Part shown: positions 8,242 to 14,824 of the stretch, piece by piece
Numbering within the stretch: position 1 is the stretch's first letter
Layout: each line of letters starts with the position of its first letter
DNA from: Ganoderma boninense
Lineage: Eukaryota > Basidiomycota > Agaricomycetes > Polyporales > Polyporaceae
Direction: 5' to 3'
Length of the DNA stretch: 14,824 nucleotides
Assembly: GCA_002900995.3 (NCBI GenBank)
Contig: PJEW03000059.1
Location: 1-14,824 of the forward strand
Translations under genes and position numbers: made by a program
The notes under the pieces: model-generated
What the model saw: only the letters and a program-made list of their open reading frames with translations
What the model was told of the DNA's origin: nothing
Database searches by the model: none

Positions 8242-9770
8242 ATGTCGACCATCAAGGCTGAGCCAACGCCCGACGCACCGTTGTCCAGTCAGTACTTATC
8301 TCCTTCTCTTCGAAATGTCGGCCTACCGCAACCCTGGATAAAACCCACTTCTCTGTCTCTTGATAGGCGATTCGTACCCGACAGCAAGTCCGAGTCCGTT
8401 CTAAACGCGAACAAACGGGTGAGCCTCCTTCGCCTGGCCTTATCCGTCCTATCGTCGATTGAACAACATCAGAAACTCGAACCGGACATCGAGCCGCCTG
8501 AACTCACGATAACGAAGCAGCAGTGATAGTGAAGAAGCAGGAAGAAGAGGATACAACAGCCCCGCGCCGGACAACACACACAGCTGAAGAAGAGTGCCGA
8601 ATCCGACTTTTTGGAGATCCCAGACGGCAACAGTTGTGCCTCGCTCGTAGGTTGACACGGTGTTCAAGCTTTACCAGGCGTTCGGTTTGGCTCGATCTTC
8701 TGCCACGGTTATATACGAGCGTCGTGTTCGAAAGCACGGACGGGGTTCGCAGGAAGTCGCGGTAGGAATCTGGAGAGGTGTCCGGTGTATTGAATTGCAA
8801 GGCTCATAAAAGCGTGGAGGACTTTCGAGCCGTTCCTCGCCGCACTAGAAACGCCTTTTTGAGTTAGTTGCTCTAGACCTTTCCCTCGTCCTCAGCGCGC
8901 CCTTACCCCACTCCTCCTCCCATCCACGACCTCCTTCCACCACCAGCAATTCCCTCCATACCCCACCGAGCCCCGCTCATCTCCATCCTCCGCGCCCCAC
9001 CGTCCTTTCCTGCCTTACCCACGCGAACCTCGCCGTCCGGCACCTACGTGCCCTCTGGCCTGCAGACGATCCGGCCCACGCTTGCTGGGGGGCGGGGGTC
9101 GGCGCGCACACGCCTCCGCAATGGCGATCATCCTCATCTCGCGCGAGTGCTCCGTTCCCGAGCTTCGCCGGAGAAGCATTCTACGAGCTCCTGCGCTCGC
9201 CCGAGTTCGGGCGGCACTCGACAAACGGACGTGCGGACATCCCCCTGCCCTGACGCCGACATCATCGCGCTGTGTCGTGCACGCAGCGCCCTCCAGGAGG
9301 CGTGGTGCAACCTCGCGTTCACGCCGCCATTTGGTGGAACAAGGTGATGATGGGAAGCTGGTCGAGACGAGGTGTGGAGGCGTCCCCGGTCCCAGTTCCT
9401 GCCGCTGCCGCCCCGAGCGTGTCGCATGCACATTCAGCGCAGGGGCAGGCGGTGGCCCAGGCGGCCCGTCCGGGGCAATCTCGTGCCCAATTTTAAGCTG
9501 ACAGGAGATCGCGGCCGGGGCGGTGGGGGGCGGCCGTCGCTGGGGGACTGCGAAAAAGGGGGCGTGGGGCAGCGACAAAGATCGACCGGGGACTTCGAAA
9601 CGGGGCAGGAGGGATCGATTGGACGCCCGCAGTTCTTGTTGGGCGGAGCGGGAAAGGGTGTGTTCGCCGAGGCGGGGGGGTGCGAGAAGTGCATGGCAGG
9701 AGCGGCGGAAGGGGTGGGGAGATGCCGCAGGTCAAATGGGGGTGTCCTAGATAGGTGGTTCAGAATTTAA
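8242..9770 (+). CDS. BTB/POZ domain protein, copy 1 (left arm), frame-disrupted
   Basis: A basidiomycete BTB/POZ protein of the large, poorly characterised family expanded in mushrooms; a role as adaptor for a Cul3-type ubiquitin ligase is known for other BTB proteins and is only inferred here. The start MSTIKAEPTPDAPLSS is followed by introns at about 8288-8366 and 8419-8540. The BTB core begins near 8600. Its mirror copy reads MPDGNVVLAVGDTVF and IARLSVEDFEPFLAALRNAF in one frame, while this copy needs small shifts. After an intron starting near 8860 come LISILRA (about 8973-8993), HLRALWPADDP (about 9041-9073), AMAIILISRECSVPELRR (9118-9171), then CRARSALQEAW and a C-terminal EKC pair with LDRWFRI before the stop at 9768-9770. 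At least six frame changes are needed. The family call is strong, intact function unproven. Confidence 0.75.
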
Positions 9771-10180
9771 AACCACTACCTTCTCCCAAGAAAGACTCAG
9801 ACTTTTAGTTTTATCATACTTACTCCGGAAGCATTGACCAGCTCGAATATACGAAGTTCGTATTTAGTTACTACTATTTGGCTCTATTTGTATAATTTCG
9901 AACCGTGCGTTTGACGTTTCGTAACCTCAACTTGCCCAGGACACCTACCTTTGCCTTCACAGCAAGTTTCCCCAGCAATGGATGGGCCTTCCGAGTCTGA
10001 GCCCGATTTGCCATCCCCCTGGATTGGAGAGAGAACATAAAGGAAGAAATCGCGTCCAGGGAGCGCGAGTATTTTTAACGGGCTCAAAAGGACATGTGCG
10101 TGAAATGGGCCGCTCTGGAGTCTGCTCGTCAATTCGCTTGAAATTGAACCATGACCCTAACTCTCTCTTAAACTTTACAG
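9771..10180. other. AT-rich spacer and undefined 5' part of BTB gene 2
   Basis: Directly after BTB gene 1 the sequence turns AT-rich (about 9760-9900), marking a real intergenic spacer, with a 15-base palindrome at 9849-9863. From about 9980 to 10150 short open frames appear; the mirror copy reads IMDFRVWSPIAIPLDWQRD. They end at an acceptor-like ctttacag (10173-10180). I could not find a BTB core here, so the second BTB gene seems to lack its N-terminal domain. Confidence 0.35.
9849..9863. repeat. Short palindrome ATACGAA-G-TTCGTAT
   Basis: A perfect 7-base inverted repeat around one central base, between BTB genes 1 and 2. The mirror arm has the same half-sites with a two-base centre (12143-12158). 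It could be an operator-like site or chance in AT-rich DNA. Confidence 0.5.
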
Positions 10181-10989
10181 GGAGTCAAAAACCGACACGG
10201 GGTCAACTGGACGGGGCCCCCGACCTCGTCGTCCATCCCCCGCCAGCCGCAGCACCCGCCTCGACTCGGGGGCGCCACCAAGAAGTTCGCCAAAGACAAG
10301 CTCGCCGCTCTCTGGACCTGGGACCTCCCGTTTCCCTCCGCCCCGCCACCGCCCGAGTCCGTGCCGTTTCTCCCGACATCGTCAATGTTCTCCTGACTGC
10401 GGCGGTAAAGGCCGCCTGCCGCAGATCGAGAAGCGTGTGCTGTACGAGCTCGTGCGGCAAAGGGCCCGGGCTTTTTTGACATGTACGACGCCCCCGGGGG
10501 ACCCCCCAAAGGAGTTTCTTTTTTGAAAGACCGACAGCTTTTTCCAGCTGTTCCTTAACGGCGCGAGGAGCTCCGCAGGCGCTGGAGGGAGCTCGTCACG
10601 GTGACCGGGGCAGCCGCCCCGCTGAGGGGGCCGTGCACGGCTATGCCTGCCGGGGGCGGACGAGTGCTCTGCTGCACGGCGCCGTTGCGGGCTGAAGTGG
10701 GGCAAGGAGGTCGCTGAGAATATGCTACTCGGAGAACACCGCTACGATCCTATCCGTGCGTGGACGTGCTGCACGAGAGGACTGGCTGAGGAGGGGAATC
10801 TGCGGGAGGCGGGAGTGCGTGGAGAGGCTTGAGGGAGGCGTGCACGGTGAGAAGGCAGCGTTGTGGGAGATGGTGGGAAGTGGCCGTGGACGCGAGTACG
10901 ACGAGATCGCGACGCCGTGGAGTGACGCCGTGGGATGCGTCTGGCCGGAGTGGACTCTTGAGGACGAGGTACCTGTTGTGGAGGATTAA
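10181..10989 (+). CDS. C-terminal part of a second BTB/POZ-family protein (left arm), frame-disrupted
   Basis: After an acceptor at 10180 the pieces follow the C-terminal half of the same BTB family as the gene upstream. KLAALWTWDLP (about 10299-10329) corresponds to the LW.AD stretch of gene 1. Next come KRVLYELVR (about 10431-10457), the FYELLR-like helix, then FFDMYDAP and PP.EF, a helix with WRELVTVT (about 10585-10605), and W.KEVAE. The ending is GLDVLHE.DWLRRGICG.CVERL with LWEMVG (about 10750-10875) and a stop at 10987-10989. The C-x2-C pair near the end matches the cysteine pair of gene 1. Several frame changes are needed. No BTB core lies upstream, so this is a 5'-truncated or incompletely read paralogue. 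Bases 10816-10989 lie in the unrepeated centre, so this copy is the only one with its C-terminus. Confidence 0.55.
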
Positions 10990-11206
10990 GAAGAGAAGGG
11001 TGGAAGGTGAACGATGACGTGAAGTCAGGAGGAGAGGATTCCCCGCTGTTAGTTCAAGGCCCGCTGGTTAGAATGAGAAGCAAGAAGAAAAGAGATCCAA
11101 GACGGAGGTCCCCCGAAATCCCAACTGAACCCGACTTTCAAGGACATTCATCCAAAAGTCCCGACACGGTTCTGAGCTGTTTCAGGCCGGTCGCGTTATC
11201 GCGACC
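10816..11206. other. Unrepeated centre (loop) of the giant inverted repeat
   Basis: About 390 bases separate the arms and have no mirror partner. The first 174 bases complete the C-terminal coding part of the left BTB gene 2; the remaining 217 bases show no gene. The left edge is fuzzy because similarity fades over about 10 bases (10805-10820), while the right edge coincides with a small hairpin. Confidence 0.75.
11189..11206. repeat. Perfect 7-base stem, 4-base loop hairpin at the arm boundary
   Basis: GGTCGCG, TTAT, CGCGACC. The stem is GC-rich, and its last base directly precedes the point where the right arm starts to match the left arm. Confidence 0.7.
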
Positions 11207-11826
11207 CGACCTCCCCGCAATCCCTCTCAGCCCAGTCCGTCTCGTGCAGCAGCGGTCCAACGCACGGATTAGGATCCGTTAGCGGTGTTTCCTCCGAGAG
11301 CATATATCTCAGCGACCTCCTTGCCCCACTTGCAGCCCGCAACGGCGCCGGCCAGCAGAGCACTCGTCCGCCGCGGCAGGCTAGCGTGCACGGCCCCCTC
11401 AGGCGGCGGGCTGCAACGTCACCGTTGACGAGGCCCCTCCCGCCTGCGAGCTCCTCGCGCGGTTTAAGGAAACAGCTGGAATAGCTGTCGGTGTTCAAGA
11501 AGAACTCCTTTGGGGGGTCGCGCGGAGCGTCGTACATGTCAAAGAAGTCCGGCCTGCGCACGAGCTCGTACAGCACACGCTTCTCCGATCTGCGGCAAGG
11601 CGGCCCGTACCGCGCAAGTCAGGAGAACCCATTGACGTGGTCAGAGAACGCACGACTCGGCGTGGCGGCGGCGGACGGACCGGAGGTCCCAGGTCAGAGA
11701 GCGGCGAGCTTGTCTTTGGCCGAACTTCTGGTGGCGCGCGAGCGAGGCGGGTGCTGCGGCTGGCGTGGATTGAGGACGACGGAGGTCGCGGGCCGTCCAA
11801 GTTGACCCCGTGTCGTTTTTGACTCC
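11207..11826 (-). CDS. Truncated mirror copy of BTB gene 2 (right arm)
   Basis: Read right to left from the acceptor at 11826, this is the same coding region as in the left arm, and here one frame stays open for longer: KRVLYELVR is replaced by VLYELVRRPDFFDMYDAPRD, followed by PPKEFFLNTDSYSSC (about 11576-11470), which clarifies the left copy. The end should continue beyond HETDWAERDCGEV, but the match stops at about 11207, so the last roughly 60 codons found in the left copy are missing. A stop follows within a few codons (about 11196). The gene is therefore broken by the palindrome junction. Confidence 0.55.
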
Positions 11827-12232
11827 CTGTAAAGTTTAGAGATAGAGTATGTCATTTCAATTTCAAGCGAATGACGAGCAGACTCCAGAGCGGCGCCATT
11901 TCCACGCCACATGTCCTTTGAGCCCGTTCAAATACCTAACGCGCTCCCTTGGACGCGATTCTTCCTTTATGTCTCTCTGCCAATCCAGGGGGATGGCAAT
12001 CGGGCTCCAGACTCGGAAGTCCATAATTTGCCTGCGGACTTGCTTGTGAAGGCAAAGGTAGGTGTCCTCGCAAGTTGAGGTTACGTAACGTCTACGCACG
12101 GTATCGTATTATACAATAGAGCCAAAATAGTAGGTAACTTAAATACGAACTTTCGTATATTCGAGGTCAATGCTTCCGGGAGTAAGTATGATCAACTCCA
12201 AGTCGAGTCGTCTTGCGGAGAAGGTAGTGGTC
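11827..12232. other. Mirror of the spacer between BTB genes 1 and 2
   Basis: Counterpart of 9771-10180. It has the same AT-rich part (about 12100-12240) with the split palindrome at 12143-12158, and an open minus-strand frame at 11863-12099 (KQVRRQIMDFRVWSPIAIP) that might be an exon of BTB gene 2. No other feature is seen. Confidence 0.35.
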
Positions 12233-13748
12233 TTAATTCGTTTGAACCACCTATCTAGGACACCCACCACTTGACCTGCGCATCTCCCCACGCCTTCCGC
12301 CGCTCCTGATGCACTTCTCAGCACCACCCCGCCTCGGCGAACACAGCCTTCCGCTCCGTCAACAAGAACTGCAGCGTCCCAATCGGATCCCTCCTGCCCC
12401 GCTCGAAGTCCCGCGGTCGATCATGTCGCTGCGCCACGCCACCCTTTCGCAGTCCCCCACGACGAAGCCGCCCCCCACCGCACGCGGCCGCGATCTCCTG
12501 GCAGCTTGAATTGCACGAGAAATTGCACACGGACAGGCCGCCTCCCGCCCACCGCCTGCCCCTGCGATGAATGTGCATGCACACGCTCGGGCGGCAAGCG
12601 GGGACTGGGACCGGGGACGCTCCACACCCGTCTCGGACCAAGCTTCCCATCAATCACCCTTGGTTCCACCAAATGGCCGGCGTGAACGCCGGAGGTGCAC
12701 CACGCCTCTGGAGGGCGCTGCGTGCACGGGACACAGCGCGAGATGTCGGCGTCAGCAGGGGATGTCACGCACGCCGTTTTGTCGAGTGCCGCCCAGAACT
12801 CGGGCGGAGCGCAGGAGCTCGTAGAATGCTTTCCGGCGAAGCTCGGGAAACGGAGCACTCGCGCGAGATGAGGATGATCGCCATTGCGGAGGCTGTGCCG
12901 CCGACCCCCGCCCCAGGCAAGGTGGGATCGTCTGCAGCCAGGGGCCACGGTAGGTTGCCCCGACCCGCCCCGCAGTCGCGGCGGTTAGCGGCAGAAAAAA
13001 GGACCGGTGGAGGCCGCGGAGGATGGAGATGAAGCGTGGGCGTCGGTGGGTGGGGTTATGGAGGCGAAACTTGCTGGTGGTGGAAGGAGTCGTGGGATGG
13101 GAGGAGGAGTGCGGGTTAGGGCGCGCCGAGCAACGGAGGAAAAGGTCTAGAGCAACTAACTCACAAAGGCGTTTCTTAGTGCGGCGAGGAACGGCTCGAA
13201 GTCCTCCACGCTGAGCCTTGCAATTTCATTACACCGGACCCACCCCTCGCATCCTCGCGACTTTCTGCGACCCCCTCGTCTTCGAACCACGACGCGAATA
13301 CCGTGGAGAAGCGAGCAAACGAGCCTGGAAAAGCAATTGAACACCGTGTCACCTACGGCGAGCACAACGTTGCCGTCTGGCATACCAAAAGTCGGCACTC
13401 TTCTTCAAGGCGTGGGTGTGTTGTCCGGCGCGGGCTGTATCCCTTCTTCCTGCTTAACGCGCTTGGTTTATCGGTGAGTTCGGGCGCGGCTCGATGTTCC
13501 GGTTCGAGTTCTCGATGTTGTTCAACGACGATAGGACGGATAAGGCCAGGCGAAGGAGGCTCACCCGTTTTGTTCGCTTTTTAGAACGGACTCGGACTTG
13601 CTGTCGGGTCCCGAATCGCCTATCAAAAAGACAGAGAAGTGGGTTTAATCCAGGGTTGCGGTAGGCCGACATTTCGAAGGGGAAGGAGATAAGTACTGAC
13701 TGGAAAAACGGTGCGTTCGGGCGTTGGTCAGCCTTGGATGGTCGACAT
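12233..13748 (-). CDS. BTB/POZ domain protein, mirror copy of gene 1 (right arm), frame-disrupted
   Basis: Same gene as the left-arm BTB gene 1, in reverse. The start codon is at 13748 with the same MSTI beginning. This copy preserves the BTB core best: the minus frame 13398-13156 reads MPDGNVVLAVGDTVF and ends with ARLSVEDFEPFLAALRNAFVS. A proper gtgagt donor follows at about 13169-13164, where the left copy has ttgagt. Further on it keeps the RNGDHPHLARVLR region in a shifted frame, then DPIGTLQFLL (near 12385, written RDPIGTLQFLLTERKAVF in the open frame) and a C-terminal WC..C pair, ending with LDRWFKR near 12243. The frame breaks are at other positions than in the left copy, so the two together define the gene better than either alone. 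Confidence 0.75.
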
Positions 13749-13801
13749 TCGCGTCGGCCGGCGTAGAGGCGTGAGAGTGGAGAGAGAAACGTTTGGAATT
13801 T

Positions 13802-13818
13802 GGGGTTGGGGTTGGGGG
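13802..13818 (+). repeat. G-rich tract GGGGTTGGGGTTGGGGG, right arm only
   Basis: Three G runs separated by TT lie in the leader of the mirror BTB gene 1. The left arm has a non-repetitive sequence at the same place (about 8175-8197), so this is one of the clearest non-homopolymer differences between the arms. Confidence 0.7.
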
Positions 13819-14824
13819 AAGGCCGATGTAAGAGCCCCCCCCACTAGCCCCCCCGAGGAAGCAAGGGGCGCGGGCGAGGCCCGGCCGTCGCGCTTGTCCC
13901 CCCGTCGGTGGCGCAGGGTTTTGACCGAGGGGTGATGCGCCCCTGGGCTTGCCGGGCCGGGTACCCCGGTCTCGCGCTGCGTTGCATCGCCCGGGTTCTG
14001 GATGAGGCGCCCGCTACCCTGACTACATTACCAGATAGTTTTTTTCCCCTCCACCCCGGGAAACAATCCTTTCTGTGCCAGAACTTCCAGTTACTTTTTA
14101 TGTGCCGTCGACATACGACCAATCTGATGTCTGAAATGACAGGGTGTATGAAAACCTTTTTGCACTTGGACTATTTGCCAGCGGCCAGCCTTTAAGCCGA
14201 ACAGCGCTGGGTTTTTTGTGCACTCAGGATAAGGGAACCTCAGCGAAAGGTTTCTATGAAGGAGAAAGCTAGGCGGGGTTGGTGACTACACTTGAAAAAA
14301 AAAGGATGCATCCCAAAAAAATCCCCCCCAAACCCCTGGAAGACACGTTGTACGGGCTCAACCGTGCCACATTTTTCGTCGCTCCAGTGGGCCCGTGAAA
14401 AGTTTCAACCCATTCACAACCCCCGACCCTTTCACAGGTGGATATGATATCTTTCGAGTGGTTCATATCCAATACTGCGTTTGGGAGGGTGACGGGCTCG
14501 CATTTGGGCGTGCACGGCCTCCCCGACTCATAAGGTCGCATGCCAGCTCAATGTTGGGTGCGCACCCAGGAGAGGTTCTGTCCGAAGCGGGGGGATGAGA
14601 TTATGTGGAGAAAAGACCCCGGCGAGCTTGTTGGTCGGACGAATTTCGACCGGTTGAACCCCGCATCCGAGTTGGAGTCTCGTCCACGAGCGCACTTCTC
14701 GCCTTCCTATGCCTTTGCAGTTTTGGGGGGGACAGACAGTAATCGGCATGTTTGAACGACACATTTGTACGATTTCCCCGCATGACGAACTCCACGGCGG
14801 GGGGCTCGTACCCCCTCCGGAAGC

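Larger units (their letters stand above)
7206..10815 (+). repeat. Left arm of a giant inverted repeat (imperfect palindrome)
   Basis: This stretch reappears as its reverse complement at 11207-14824, in the same order with no rearrangement. Anchor points: tcaaacatgccgattactgt at 7266 against 14755; the BTB start ATG at 8242 against 13748; ctagataggtggttca near 9749 against 12256; ttacagggagtcaaaa at 10175 against 11831; and gctgcacgagag near 10769 against 11254. Differences are mainly one- to few-base insertions and deletions, many in homopolymers. The left edge given here is only where the mirror reaches the end of the window, so the true arm may start further left. Confidence 0.95.
11207..14824 (-). 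repeat. Right arm of the giant inverted repeat, running off the window
   Basis: Reverse complement of 7206-10815, collinear along its whole length. It still matches at the last bases of the window (mirror of about 7206), so the repeat probably continues outside. Homopolymers are often longer here than in the left arm, for example near 13835-13857, 14037-14050 and 14295-14330. Confidence 0.95.

Noticed and set aside
9015..9578. Minus-strand frame of 187 codons in the left arm
   Set aside because: It is antisense to the well-supported C-terminal half of BTB gene 1 and is not open at the same places in the mirror copy.
12139..12327. A separate small minus-strand gene starting MVLRSASGAAEG
   Set aside because: It is the C-terminal end of the mirror BTB gene 1 read in its own frame, ending through LDRWFKR into the spacer.
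13802..13818. A true interstitial telomere
   Set aside because: Only three repeat units, absent from the mirror arm, and not the TTAGGG type usual in basidiomycetes.
7206..14824. A long terminal-inverted-repeat transposon with the arms as its ends
   Set aside because: The arms contain BTB-family genes, the 390-base centre holds no transposase, and no target-site duplication can be checked because the right arm leaves the window.

Overview
The window looks like nuclear DNA of a basidiomycete fungus, probably a wood-decay polypore. It is GC-rich, its genes carry several short GT..AG introns (about 65-80 bases where both ends can be placed), it has pyrimidine-rich leaders just before start codons, and its protein families are typical of that group: a polyporopepsin-like aspartic protease, secreted or single-pass proteins with a C-x(2-3)-T-x-x-W ectodomain, and fast-evolving BTB/POZ proteins. 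There are no bacterial operon signals, no tRNA or rRNA, and no CRISPR array. I see no convincing transposase or reverse transcriptase.

Layout. Bases 1-785 hold only the upstream region of the first gene. Bases 786-2383 are a plus-strand aspartic protease gene (A1 family), recognisable end to end but carrying many one-base frame breaks, including one inside each of its two catalytic DTGS motifs. Bases 2384-3340 are uncertain; a plus-strand tail ending at 3301 looks like a protein terminus. Bases 3340-4310 hold, on the minus strand, a broken gene for what looks like a secreted-then-anchored single-pass membrane protein. Bases 4400-6250 contain two unrecognised minus-strand open frames and a 16-base C run. 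A plus-strand gene for a small secreted protein starts at 6352.

The main structure is the second half of the window: a giant imperfect palindrome. A left arm of about 3.6 kb (7206-10815) reappears, reversed, as a right arm (11207-14824) that runs off the end of the window, around an unrepeated centre of about 390 bases. Each arm holds one BTB/POZ gene and the C-terminal part of a second one, so the BTB pair is present twice, head-on. The mirror copy of the second gene is cut off at the centre, at a short perfect hairpin.

Across the window, coding frames are broken by small insertions and deletions, often in homopolymers, and the two arms differ mostly in the same way, in genes and spacers alike. 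The simplest reading is an uncorrected long-read assembly, and the palindrome may be a fold-back chimera rather than a real chromosomal duplication. Both possibilities are kept open in the findings. The genes do not form a pathway: the protease and the secreted proteins act outside the cell or at its surface, while the BTB proteins are presumably intracellular adaptors.
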